From contig CAVQTE010000020.1 in NCBI GenBank assembly GCA_963716235.1, positions 248,001-312,000 of the forward strand: a DNA stretch of 64,000 bases, read 5' to 3'. The translations under genes were made by a program, and so were the position numbers. This document shows, piece after piece, positions 25,851-34,408 of this stretch (positions are counted from its first letter, which is position 1; each line of letters starts with the position of its first letter). Under the pieces are notes generated by a model. It was not told the origin of the DNA, did no database searches, and saw only the letters and a list, made by a program, of their open reading frames with translations. The DNA comes from Sva-07 sp963716235. GTDB lineage: Bacteria > Actinomycetota > Acidimicrobiia > Acidimicrobiales > Ilumatobacteraceae.

Positions 25851-25935
25851 GACCCGATCGTAGGACGTCCGTCAAGACACCTTCTCGGTTTCTTGCTCGA
25901 TCACTCGGCGGGAGGGCGCAGCTAGCCTCGACGCA

Positions 25936-26391
25936 ATGGCGCGCCTCGTCGGGAACCTCCGGTACCTGGTCATCATCGCGGTCGTCGGTATTGCGATCGA
26001 GGCGATCGCCACGTACGGGTGGGCCGTCGCCGTCACCGTCGACTTCGTGGGCGACCTCCTCACGAGCTCCGCATGGCAGGAAGACGACACGGTGGTCGAA
26101 CTGTTGCAGGTGCTCGACCTGTACCTGATCGGCACCGTCCTGCTCATCACGGCGATCGGGCTCTACGAGTTGTTCATCGGCACCGTCCAGCTTCCGGACT
26201 GGCTCGTCATTCGCAGCCTGTCCGACCTGAAGACGAAGATCGTCGAGGTCATCGTCCTCGTGATCGGGATCAAGTTCCTCGAGAAACTGGTCACGGTGAA
26301 GGAGCCGATCGATGTGCTCTGGTACGGCCTCGGATCCGCCGCCGTGATGGCCGTGCTCATCGGTTGGAACAGCCTGAAGTCCGTCAAATAG
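25936..26391 (+). CDS. YqhA/UPF0114 family membrane protein
   Basis: A 151-residue membrane protein with about four hydrophobic segments. The central YLIGTVLLITAIGLYELFIG and the following DLKTKIVEVIVLVIGIKFLE fit the UPF0114 (YqhA) family, whose role is unknown. It is convergent with the btuD-type gene and overlaps its 3' end by 8 bp. Confidence 0.85.
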   Translation: MARLVGNLRYLVIIAVVGIAIEAIATYGWAVAVTVDFVGDLLTSSAWQEDDTVVELLQVLDLYLIGTVLLITAIGLYELFIGTVQLPDWLVIRSLSDLKTKIVEVIVLVIGIKFLEKLVTVKEPIDVLWYGLGSAAVMAVLIGWNSLKSVK

Positions 26392-27172
26392 CGGGGAAAC
26401 CGCGTCGTGGGACCACGATGACGGCACCGTCGTCGGGGTCGACCTCGACCGTGACGCAGACGTGGAACACCTCGCCGAGCCGCTCGGCCGTCAGCACCTC
26501 GCTCGCCGGGCCGGCGGCCACGATGCGACCCGCGTCGAGCATCACCAAGCGGTCGGTGTAGATCCCGGCCAGCGTCAAGTCGTGCATCGCCGAGATCACC
26601 GTGAGCCCACCGTGCTGACGGAGCTCGGTGACCAGCTCCAACGCCTGCTGCTGGTGGCCGATGTCGAGCGCCGACGTCGGCTCGTCGAGCAACAGCACCG
26701 GCGCCTGCTGAGCGAGCGCTCGTGCGATCACCACCCGCTGGCGCTCGCCACCGCTCAGCGATCCCATCATCCGATTCGCGAACTCGCCGAGGCGCAGTCG
26801 GTCGACAACGTCGGCGGCCACCTGGTGGTCGCGCGACGACTCGGTACCGAAGTAGCCGACATACGGCGTGCGCCCGAGCAGGACATAGTCGAACGCTGTC
26901 ATGTCGTCGGGGATCAGCGGATTCTGGGCGACATACGCAACACGACTCGCGCGCTCACGGTCGGCCATCGACGCAAGGGCGGCACCGTCGACGCTGATCG
27001 TCCCCGCGGAGGCCACGAGTCCCGCCGCCGCACGCAACAGCGACGACTTACCCGCACCGTTGGGCCCGATCACACCGACCCACTCCCCCGATTCGATCCG
27101 GTCGGTGAATGCGTCGACCGCGACGCGCTTGCCGTACGACACGGTGACGCTCTGGAACTCCAACGTGCTCAT
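26384..27172 (-). CDS. btuD: Vitamin B12-type ABC transporter ATPase
   Basis: A 262-residue ATPase of the FecE/BtuD class: Walker A GPNGAGKSS near residue 35, AYVAQNPLIPDDMTAFDYVLLGRTPY as Q-loop region, signature LSGGERQRV, Walker B LLLDEPTSALD, and H-loop MHDLTLA. It powers uptake through the BtuC-like permease encoded just upstream, with overlapping stop and start codons. The cobalamin riboswitch ahead of the operon makes corrinoid the most likely cargo rather than a siderophore. Confidence 0.9.
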   Translation of the reverse strand: MSTLEFQSVTVSYGKRVAVDAFTDRIESGEWVGVIGPNGAGKSSLLRAAAGLVASAGTISVDGAALASMADRERASRVAYVAQNPLIPDDMTAFDYVLLGRTPYVGYFGTESSRDHQVAADVVDRLRLGEFANRMMGSLSGGERQRVVIARALAQQAPVLLLDEPTSALDIGHQQQALELVTELRQHGGLTVISAMHDLTLAGIYTDRLVMLDAGRIVAAGPASEVLTAERLGEVFHVCVTVEVDPDDGAVIVVPRRGFPAI

Positions 27173-28275
27173 CAGATGATCCGGCGTGTGCGCAACAGGT
27201 AGATGAAGAACGGTGCGCCGAGAAAGGCCGTGACCACTCCGATCGGTGTCTCCGCCGGGCTCGACAGCATCCGGCCGGGAATGTCGGCGAGGATCAGGAA
27301 CGCTGCACCGAACAACAACGACAACGGAATCAGCCGGCGATACCCAGCGCCCGCGACGAGCCGGATGGCATGCGGGATCACCAGCCCGACGAACGCGATC
27401 AGTCCGCTGACCGACACCACCGCCGCAGTGCCCAGTGTCGCGGCAATCACGATCACGAGTCGCGTACGCCCGACGGACACGCCGAGCGCGGTTGCCTCGT
27501 CGTCGCCGACTCGGAACACATCGAGATGCCGCCGATGAAGCATCAACACGATGCAGCTCACCGCCACGTACGGAAGGATCAGCACGACGTCGGACCACGT
27601 CGCGCCCGACAGACGCCCGAGGATCCACTGGAACACCTCACGCACGACCTCTTGGTTGCGCTGCAGGATGAACGTCTGGACCGCCGTGACGAACGCAACC
27701 ACTGCAACACCGGCGAGAACGAGCGTCACACCCGACCGGCCCGACCCGGTCGACGATCCGCTGAACGATGCACCGACGAGATAGGTGACGGCAACGGTGA
27801 GCACGGCGAACACGAACGCCGACGTGGGCACCGGATCAATCGGCCACGACACGGTGACCGTTCGACCCGTCGTGAGCGCGAGCGTGGCGCCGAGGCCGGC
27901 GCCTGCGGCCGCGCCGAGCAGGTAGGGATCGACCAGCGGATTTCGGAACACGCCCTGGTAGCTGGCACCGGCCACCGACAGCATGCCGCCGACGAGTGCC
28001 GCCAGGATCACCCGCGGCATGCGGATGCGCCACACGATGCTCCACTCGGCGTCGGTGACACCGGAGTCGATCGAGATCAGCGGCAGATGGTCGAGCAGTA
28101 CGAGCGGCACCCGCCACGACGCCGGGCCGGCTGGGCCGATCGAGACGCCGACGACGATCGACACGATCAGGACGACCGTGCCGATCGCGTACCAACGGCC
28201 GTTGCCGGATGATGCCGTGCGCGTCGGCGCGTCGACGGTGTCGACCGTCGTCACGTCGGCGGGCACGGCCACCAT
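27172..28275 (-). CDS. btuC: Vitamin B12-type ABC transporter permease
   Basis: A 367-residue FecCD/BtuC permease with about ten membrane helices. MPRVILAALVGGMLSVAGASYQGVFRNPLVDP is the conserved N-terminal block (RxPR...LAGaxYQ..FRNPLadP), followed by the glycine-rich GAAAGAGLGA. Near the C-terminus GLIAFVGLVIPHAIRLVAG is the ATPase-contact region. I use the ATG at 28275; it overlaps the btuF stop. The operon order btuF-btuC-btuD is read from the minus strand. Confidence 0.92.
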   Translation of the reverse strand: MVAVPADVTTVDTVDAPTRTASSGNGRWYAIGTVVLIVSIVVGVSIGPAGPASWRVPLVLLDHLPLISIDSGVTDAEWSIVWRIRMPRVILAALVGGMLSVAGASYQGVFRNPLVDPYLLGAAAGAGLGATLALTTGRTVTVSWPIDPVPTSAFVFAVLTVAVTYLVGASFSGSSTGSGRSGVTLVLAGVAVVAFVTAVQTFILQRNQEVVREVFQWILGRLSGATWSDVVLILPYVAVSCIVLMLHRRHLDVFRVGDDEATALGVSVGRTRLVIVIAATLGTAAVVSVSGLIAFVGLVIPHAIRLVAGAGYRRLIPLSLLFGAAFLILADIPGRMLSSPAETPIGVVTAFLGAPFFIYLLRTRRII

Positions 28276-29234
28276 CAGCTTGCGTCGATCACGGCGGTCG
28301 ACACCGACTGGAGGAAGTCGACCACTCGAGGACCCCACCGCGACGCAATGTCGTCGTCGAGTCCGACCACGTTGCCAGTCTGCACGGCGCTCAGGTCGGC
28401 CCAGCCCGGACGGGCGGCCACCGTCTCGAGCGACTGACCGCAGCACTTGGTGTCGGCCAGGAAGATGAAATCAGGATCGGCGGACACGATGAACTCAGCG
28501 CTGAGCTGCGGGTACCCGCCCGAATCGCCTTCGGCTCGGTCGGCGATGTTCTCGAGCCCGAGCAGTGCATAGAGCTCACCGATGAACGTCGTGGAGTCGA
28601 CACTGAACAGCGTGTCGTCGATCTCATGGAAGAACGTGAGTGGTTCCGACGGAGCGGGCGTCGACGCAACGATCTCGTCGATGTCGGTCTGCATCGATGC
28701 GATCAGCGCCTCCGCTTCGGACTCGTGGCCGGTCGCTGCGCCGAGCTCAGCGATCTGTCGATAGGTATCGTCGATCGTGAGCGCAGCCGGCCCGTCCCAC
28801 CACCCGATCCCGAGTTCGTCGAGCTGCGCGCCGAGGCCGTTGAAGTCACCTCCGATGAGCACCAGGTCGGGCTCGTACGCGGCAATCGCCTCGACGTTGT
28901 TGTCGAACGCCGACAGGTCGTTCGGGAGTTGCTGCGCTTCGGCGGGATAGTCGGAGAACTCGTCGACGGCCACGAGCTGGTCACCTGCACCGATGGCGAA
29001 CATGATCTCGGTGTGCGTCGGGCTCAACGACACCACGCGCTGTTCGGTGCCGTCGCTCGGTGACACGCCCGACGCGATGGTCGTCTCCCCGGACACCGAG
29101 GTCGGAGTCGTCGCCAGCGTTGTGTCGGTGACATCGCTCGATGCGTCGTCGGAGCCACATGCGCCGGCAAGGAAAGCGAGCCCGACGAGTGCGCCGAGCA
29201 TTCGCCGGGCGAACCGGCGGGAGTGGGTGTTCAT
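28275..29234 (-). CDS. btuF: Corrinoid-binding lipoprotein (BtuF-like)
   Basis: A 319-residue secreted lipoprotein: the twin Arg/basic n-region, a hydrophobic core and lipobox FLAGACGSD around residue 26. The mature part is a helical-backbone binding protein: RVVSLSPTHTEIMFAIGAGDQLVAV, then PDLVLIGGDFN and late DTKCCGQSLETV. The paired Cys and surrounding region are frequent in corrinoid-binding homologues. It is the first gene after the cobalamin riboswitch. The ribosome binding site GGAGG is in the hairpin at 29240-29257. Confidence 0.9.
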   Translation of the reverse strand: MNTHSRRFARRMLGALVGLAFLAGACGSDDASSDVTDTTLATTPTSVSGETTIASGVSPSDGTEQRVVSLSPTHTEIMFAIGAGDQLVAVDEFSDYPAEAQQLPNDLSAFDNNVEAIAAYEPDLVLIGGDFNGLGAQLDELGIGWWDGPAALTIDDTYRQIAELGAATGHESEAEALIASMQTDIDEIVASTPAPSEPLTFFHEIDDTLFSVDSTTFIGELYALLGLENIADRAEGDSGGYPQLSAEFIVSADPDFIFLADTKCCGQSLETVAARPGWADLSAVQTGNVVGLDDDIASRWGPRVVDFLQSVSTAVIDAS

Positions 29235-29239
29235 GGTTG

Positions 29240-29257
29240 CCTCCAAGAAGTTGGAGG
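29240..29257 (-). promoter_or_regulatory. Hairpin hiding the btuF ribosome binding site
   Basis: CCTCCAA and TTGGAGG pair with a CTTC loop. The 3' arm contains GGAGG, 5 nt before the btuF ATG. This is the expected expression platform of a translation-controlling cobalamin riboswitch: with B12 bound the hairpin forms and the ribosome cannot start. Confidence 0.75.
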
Positions 29258-29284
29258 ACAAGTTGGGTGCTGGACGGCGAACCG

Positions 29285-29432
29285 CCCGGCGAGCCGTCCC
29301 TTGCCTCGAGGGTGATGGTCGCGTCACAGGGCAGGCGACCGGGCTCGCTCCCAGCATGTGCCGGGAGACCACCGTTGCGGGACAGCGCCGGGTTCTCACC
29401 GGACTTCGCTGCGTCTACGACAGTTCGACATC
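29285..29432 (-). promoter_or_regulatory. Cobalamin riboswitch
   Basis: On the minus strand the conserved core appears in order: AGTCCGGTGAGAACCCGGCG, then CTGTCCCGCAACGGTG, and the B12-box region GGTCGCCTGCCCTGTGACGCG, closed by CCTCGAGGCAAGGGA. It is upstream of btuF and oriented toward it. The divergent cobO gene begins about 30 nt from its 5' side and would not be within the transcript, so only the uptake operon is directly controlled. Confidence 0.93.
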
Positions 29433-29463
29433 GTAGTTCAGCGTGCGTACGCTCCCCAATCCC

Positions 29464-30048
29464 ATGACTGACCACGCACCAACCGGCGACACCATCCCCA
29501 CCGAAGACCCCCGTCCCGACGGGCTGCGCAGTGCCGACTCGCTCGTGGTCGTCAACACCGGCAACGGCAAGGGGAAGTCGTCGTCTGCGTTCGGCATGAT
29601 GATCCGCGCCGTCGCTCGCGACTGGAACGTGGCCGTCGTGCAGTTCATCAAGTCGGGTGACTGGAAGGTCGGTGAGGAGAAGATCGGGCGCCAGCTCGGT
29701 GTCGACTGGTTCGCGTTCGGCGACGGATTCACCTGGGATTCAAACGACCTCACGAACGATCGCGCCCACGCCGCCGAGGGCTGGGCGAAAGCGGCCGAAC
29801 TCATGCACGCCGGCGACCACCAGCTCGTGATCTTCGACGAGTTGACCTACCTGCCGTCGTTCGGCTGGATCGACGTCGCCGAGATCGTCGAGGCGATCAC
29901 GAACCGACCGCGCCACGTCAACGTGATCATCACTGGCCGCGACGCAGCTCCGGAGCTCATCGAGATCGCCGACACCGTCACCGAGATGCGCGAGATCAAG
30001 CACGCCTACCAGCGGGGCATCCGAGCGATGCGCGGCATCGACTACTGA
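29464..30048 (+). CDS. cobO: Cob(I)yrinic acid a,c-diamide adenosyltransferase
   Basis: A 194-residue CobA/CobO-type enzyme. The phosphate-binding loop NTGNGKGKSS is at 31-40; VVQFIKSGDWKVGE and LVIFDELTYLPSFGWID are the other family motifs. It transfers the adenosyl group of ATP to the cobalt of corrinoids, making the coenzyme form from imported B12. ATG at 29464 has no clear ribosome binding site, so a leaderless mRNA is possible. It is divergent from btuFCD and 11 nt ahead of cobT. Confidence 0.93.
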   Translation: MTDHAPTGDTIPTEDPRPDGLRSADSLVVVNTGNGKGKSSSAFGMMIRAVARDWNVAVVQFIKSGDWKVGEEKIGRQLGVDWFAFGDGFTWDSNDLTNDRAHAAEGWAKAAELMHAGDHQLVIFDELTYLPSFGWIDVAEIVEAITNRPRHVNVIITGRDAAPELIEIADTVTEMREIKHAYQRGIRAMRGIDY

Positions 30049-30059
30049 GACGGGACGCC

Positions 30060-31076
30060 ATGCTCTCGCCACACCTGCGTGAACTTCTGGCGTCGTTGCC
30101 GGACAACGACACTGCCGCCGTCAATGCCGTGCACGATCGGGCCGCCAACCTCCTGCGCCCGAGCGGTGCATTGGCATGGCTCGACGAGATCGCCGCCTGG
30201 GTCGCCGGATGGCAGCGGACCGCACACCCCGCCGTCGATCGCCCCGCGGCACTGATCTTCGCGGGCGACCACGGCGTCGCAGCGGCGACGAAGGTGAGTG
30301 CGTACCCGACCGGCATCACGCAAGCTCTCTTCGATGCCTATCTGGAGGGACGTTCCACCATTGCCGCTTTCGCCAAGATCGCCGGCGCCAGCGTCTCGGC
30401 CATCGACGTCGGCATCGGCCGGCCGACCGGCGACATCCGCCACGAGCCGGCACTGACCGACGAACGCTTCGACGAGATCGTCGAGGTTGCCTTCAGTGCG
30501 GTCGACGCACTCGACTGCGACCTCCTGGTACTGGGTGAGATCGGCATCGGCAACACCACGCCGTCTGCGGCGATCGCCGCCGCCCTCGCCGGTGGCGAGA
30601 CCGCGGCGTGGGTCGGCCGCGGCACGGGCGTCGACGACGACGGCCTCGCCCGCAAGCGCGCGGCCGTGCAGGAGTCGGTGCGCAGGGTCGCCGGGATCGT
30701 CGACCCGATCGAGATCCTGCGTGAGCTCGGCGGCGCCGAACTGGTCGCCGTCGCAGCGGCCACCGTCGCCGCCCGGCACCGTTCGATCCCGGTGGTTCTC
30801 GACGGCTACGTGGTCACCTCTGCGGTGCTCCCCCTCGTGATGGTCAACCCGGCAGCGCTCGACCACTGCACGGTCGGGCACTGCTCCGCCGAACCCGGCC
30901 ACCGCAAGCTGCTCGAGCGCCTCGGCAAGCGTCCCCTGCTCGACCTCGACATGCGTCTGGGTGAGGGCTCCGGCGCCATGGCTGCCGTACCACTCGTCGC
31001 CATGGCATGTGCCGGCGTCACCGAAGTCCCCACGTACGACGAGTGGTTCGGTCGCACCGGCGACGTCAGCCGTTGA
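30060..31076 (+). CDS. cobT: Nicotinate-nucleotide-dimethylbenzimidazole phosphoribosyltransferase
   Basis: A 338-residue enzyme with CobT motifs: IFAGDHGVAAATKVSAYP near residue 65, GEIGIGNTTPSAA around 160, and the C-terminal GHCSAEPGH plus MRLGEGSGA, in which Glu302 is the expected catalytic base. It makes alpha-ribazole phosphate for the lower ligand of cobalamin. Together with CobO it suggests processing or remodelling of imported corrinoids rather than full synthesis. Its 3' end overlaps the convergent aminotransferase gene by 11 bp. Confidence 0.93.
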   Translation: MLSPHLRELLASLPDNDTAAVNAVHDRAANLLRPSGALAWLDEIAAWVAGWQRTAHPAVDRPAALIFAGDHGVAAATKVSAYPTGITQALFDAYLEGRSTIAAFAKIAGASVSAIDVGIGRPTGDIRHEPALTDERFDEIVEVAFSAVDALDCDLLVLGEIGIGNTTPSAAIAAALAGGETAAWVGRGTGVDDDGLARKRAAVQESVRRVAGIVDPIEILRELGGAELVAVAAATVAARHRSIPVVLDGYVVTSAVLPLVMVNPAALDHCTVGHCSAEPGHRKLLERLGKRPLLDLDMRLGEGSGAMAAVPLVAMACAGVTEVPTYDEWFGRTGDVSR

Positions 31077-32259
31077 CGAGGGCCGCGAAGCGGTCGATCC
31101 CCTCGGCGAGGTCGTCGTCGCCGAGCGCGAACGAGAATCGTCCGTAGCCGCCGAGTCCGAACGCCTCGCCCGGCACGAACGCCACCTTCGCCTTGTCGAG
31201 TACCAGGTCAGCCAGCTCCAGGGTGCTCGAGACGGTGACCCCGTCGATCGGGCGGTTCAGCAGACCCGTCAGGTCGGGATACGCGTAGAAGGCACCTTGC
31301 GGTTCGAGGCAGGTGACGCCGTCGATCGCGTTCAGCTTGGTCCACATGGTCTGGGCCCGGCGGGCAAAGGCGGTACGCATCATGACGACGTCGTCGAGCG
31401 AACCCGACACCGCCGCGAGGGCGGCGCGCTGCGAGACGTTGGCGACGTTCGAGGTGGCGTGGCTCTGGAAGTTGGTCGATGCCCTGATGATGTCGTCGGG
31501 GCCGATCATCCAGCCGACACGCCAGCCGGTCATTGCGTAGGTCTTGGCCACGCCGTTGACGACGATGCACTGATCGGCGAGCTCGGGGACGAGCGTCGGC
31601 ATCGACGCGAAGACATGGTCGCCGTAGGTGAGGTGCTCGTAGATCTCGTCGGTGACCACCCACACACCGTGATCGAGCGCCCATTCGCCGATCGCCTTCA
31701 CCATGTCGGGCGGACACACCGAGCCGGACGGATTGTCGGGGCTGACGAACAGCAGCACCTTCGTGCGCTCGGTGTAGGCGGCGTCGAGCTGTTCGATGGT
31801 GACCTGGAACCCGCTCGCTGCGTCGGTGTCGATGACGACCGGCACACCGCCGGCGAGAGTGATCGCCTCGGGGTACGTGGTCCAGTAGGGCGCCGGGCAG
31901 ATGACCTCATCGCCCGGATCGCAGAGTGCGGCAAAGGCGGTGTAGACGGCGTGCTTGCCGCCGTTGGTGACGAGCACCTGCGACGGTGCGCACTCGAAGC
32001 CCGAGTCACGCATCGTCTTGGCGGCGATGGCTGCTTTCAGCTCCGGCAACCCTCCGGCGGGCGTATAGCGATGGTTCCTCGGATCGCGACAGGCGTCGAC
32101 GGCCGCCTCGACGATGTGAGCAGGCGTCGGGAAGTCCGGTTCGCCGGCGCCGAAGCCGATGACGTTCTCGCCGGCGGCCTGGAGAGCCTTGGCCTTGGCG
32201 TCGACGGCCAAGGTGGCAGAAGGGGCAATCGCGGCAAGTCGTTCGGAGGTGCGCTTCAC
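31066..32259 (-). CDS. Aspartate aminotransferase (class I, type Ib)
   Basis: A 397-residue fold-type I enzyme. VIGFGAGEPDFPTP and TPAGGLPELKAAIA near the N-terminus are typical of the thermostable Ib aspartate transaminases; SPDNPSGSV and NGVAKTYAMTGWRVGW contain the substrate Asn and the PLP lysine. It interconverts aspartate and oxaloacetate with glutamate/2-oxoglutarate, and may also accept prephenate, as some Ib enzymes do. The start is a GTG (VKRTSERL), since no ATG is at the conserved N-terminus. Confidence 0.9.
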   Translation of the reverse strand: MKRTSERLAAIAPSATLAVDAKAKALQAAGENVIGFGAGEPDFPTPAHIVEAAVDACRDPRNHRYTPAGGLPELKAAIAAKTMRDSGFECAPSQVLVTNGGKHAVYTAFAALCDPGDEVICPAPYWTTYPEAITLAGGVPVVIDTDAASGFQVTIEQLDAAYTERTKVLLFVSPDNPSGSVCPPDMVKAIGEWALDHGVWVVTDEIYEHLTYGDHVFASMPTLVPELADQCIVVNGVAKTYAMTGWRVGWMIGPDDIIRASTNFQSHATSNVANVSQRAALAAVSGSLDDVVMMRTAFARRAQTMWTKLNAIDGVTCLEPQGAFYAYPDLTGLLNRPIDGVTVSSTLELADLVLDKAKVAFVPGEAFGLGGYGRFSFALGDDDLAEGIDRFAALVNG

Positions 32260-32346
32260 GTCGATCAGCCTGCCACAAGCATTCCTCCATCCCAACGACC
32301 GATTCACCGCCCGACCTGCGATGTGGCAACACCTGGTGCACGCGCC

Positions 32347-33508
32347 ATGCTGGAGGCTGTGAGTTCGGACCCCACCACCATTGTGATCCCCGCCGGCCTG
32401 CTTCCCGACGACGGACGCTTCGGATGCGGGCCATCCAAGATCCGCCCCGAGCAGATCGATGCGCTCGTCGCCGCCCAGACCACCATCCTCGGAACATCGC
32501 ATCGCCAACCCGCCGTCAAGAACCTGGTCGGCAGTGTCCGCTCCGGGCTCACGTCGCTGTTCGGCCTGCCGGACGGATGGGAGATCGTGCTCGGCAACGG
32601 TGGCTCCACCGTCTTCTGGGACGTCGCCACCTTCGGGTTGATCCGTGAACGCAGCCAGCACCTCGTGTTCGGCGAGTTCTCGTCGAAGTTTGCCGACGCA
32701 TCAGCGGCCGCCCCCCACCTCGGTCAGCCGACCGTCATCACATCCGAGACTGGTTCGCACCCGGCGGCGTCGGCCGAGGACGGGATCGATCTCTACGCCC
32801 TCACGCACAACGAGACCTCGACCGGCGTCGCCATGCAACTGATCCGCCCGGCGGGCACGAGCGCCGAGAGCGCGCTCGTCGCCGTCGATGCCACGTCGGC
32901 GGCCGGTGGCCTGACCTGGGACCCTGCCGAGGTCGACGTCTACTACTTCGCTCCCCAGAAGTGTTTCGCCTCCGACGGTGGGCTGTGGCTCGCGGCGTGC
33001 TCGCCTTCTGCCGTCGAGCGCATCGAGGCGATCGGCTCGAGCGACCGCTGGCGGCCGGCGTCGCTCGATCTGAAGATCGCGCTCGACAACTCGAAGTTGA
33101 ACCAGACCTACAACACCCCGGCACTGGCCACGCTGGTGATGCTCGACGCACAGGTGCGTTGGATGAACGACAATGGCGGCCTGTCCTTCGCCGCCGGACG
33201 GAGTGCGCAGTCGGCGGCGGTGCTCTACGGGTGGGCGCGTTGGCAGCAGCTACGCGACACCCTTCGTGGCCGACGCCGAGAAGCGCTCCAACGTCGTCGG
33301 CACGATCGACCTCGACGACGGCATCGACGCCACGACCGTCAGTGCGGTGCTACGGGCCAACGGCATCCTCGACACCGACTCGTACCGCAAGCTCGGACGC
33401 AACCAGTTGCGCATCGGCATGTTCCCGTCGATCGACCCGTCCGACGTCGAGGCGCTCACGCACTGCATCGACCACGTCGTCGGGGCGTCGGCTGAGCAGG
33501 GCGACCTG
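32347..33508 (+). pseudogene. serC: Phosphoserine aminotransferase with a +1 frameshift
   Basis: The actinobacterial SerC sequence is complete but in two phases. The first, from ATG 32347 (or GTG 32359), contains DGRFGCGPSKIRPEQ, LGNGGSTVFWD, TSTGVAM and the PLP lysine motif FAPQKCFASDGG, up to LYGWA at 33237. After seven bases (33238-33244) where six are expected, the second phase resumes with SSYATPFVADAEKRS, then YRKLGRNQLRIGMFP and the terminal CIDHVVG. SerC makes phosphoserine from 3-phosphohydroxypyruvate and is normally needed for serine synthesis, so a sequence error is likely. In the restored frame there is no stop before the PAC2 gene; the TGA at 33493-33495 is in the first phase. 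Confidence 0.85.
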
Positions 33509-34369
33509 ATGCAGCCCACCGATGTCCTCGAGTTCGACACCGGCGACATCGGCGCGCTCGAGCGTCCGGTCATGCTCGTCGGCCTCGAAGGCTGGTTCGA
33601 CGTCGGCGGCGCCGCAACCCAGGCGGTCAACGCGTTCGTCAGTGCCGAGCGCGCGGTGACCGTCGGCCAGATCGATCCCGACCCCTTCTACGACTTCACC
33701 CAGCAGCGTCCGCACGTGTCGATCGACGACGACATCCGCGAGATCGTCTGGCCGTCGAACGAGTTCGTCCTCCAGCGCAATCCGGGTCACCGCGACGTCG
33801 TCGCCCTGATCGGTGTCGAGCCTCACATGGCGTGGCGCACCTATACGGGTGCCATCACCCTCGTCGCCGAGGCGCTCGGCTGCGAGGCCATCGTCACCGT
33901 CGGCTCGGGTGCCGAGGCGATTCCCCACTCCCGCACTCCACCGGTCACCGGGAGTACCGCCAACGCCGAACTGGCGCGTCGGCTCGGGCTGGTGGCCCCG
34001 TCGTATCAGGGCATGACCGGGGTGGTCGGTGTGCTCCAGGCCGAGCTCGAAGCTCGCGACATCCCGTCGATCTCGTTGCGAGTCGGCATCCCGCACTACT
34101 TGATGAACGCCGAACACCCGCAGGCGGTTCAAGCGCTCGTGCGCCATCTGAGCCACGTGCTCGACGTGCCGAACACGACCGACCTCAGCGACCAGATCGA
34201 CGGTTGGCGCGATGTGCACGACGAACTCGTCGCCAACGACGAGCAGCTCCGGATGTACGTCAACCTGCTCGAGGCCGAATTCGACCGCCGCTCGGAGGCT
34301 CAGATCCCGACGGCCGACGACCTCGGCGCCCAGTTCGAAGAGTTCCTCCGCAACCAACGCGACGACTGA
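33509..34369 (+). CDS. PAC2 family protein (proteasome assembly chaperone-like)
   Basis: A 286-residue protein. RPVMLVGLEGWFDVGGAATQAV at the N-terminus and HRDVVALIGVEPHMAWRTY followed by TVGSGAEAIPHSRTPPVTG in the middle are the PAC2 domain pattern common in actinobacteria; the C-terminal 60 residues are helical and acidic. The archaeal and eukaryotic relatives help assemble proteasomes, but the bacterial function is unknown. ATG at 33509 is in phase with the C-terminal part of SerC. Its TGA shares its last base with the palindrome at 34369. Confidence 0.85.
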   Translation: MQPTDVLEFDTGDIGALERPVMLVGLEGWFDVGGAATQAVNAFVSAERAVTVGQIDPDPFYDFTQQRPHVSIDDDIREIVWPSNEFVLQRNPGHRDVVALIGVEPHMAWRTYTGAITLVAEALGCEAIVTVGSGAEAIPHSRTPPVTGSTANAELARRLGLVAPSYQGMTGVVGVLQAELEARDIPSISLRVGIPHYLMNAEHPQAVQALVRHLSHVLDVPNTTDLSDQIDGWRDVHDELVANDEQLRMYVNLLEAEFDRRSEAQIPTADDLGAQFEEFLRNQRDD

Positions 34370-34399
34370 TCGCGATTGGGGTCAGACCCCAATCGCGAT
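34369..34399 (+). repeat. 31-nt palindrome, copy C
   Basis: Perfect 15-bp arms (ATCGCGATTGGGGTC and complement) around a central A. It starts at the last base of the PAC2 stop codon and ends 10 nt before the stop of convergent metY, so it can serve as a terminator for both. Confidence 0.85.
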
Positions 34400-34408
34400 G
34401 TGGTCGAT

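Noticed and set aside
33173..33508. PAC2 protein starting 112 codons earlier
   Set aside because: Those codons encode the C-terminal part of SerC after the frameshift, not a PAC2 extension.
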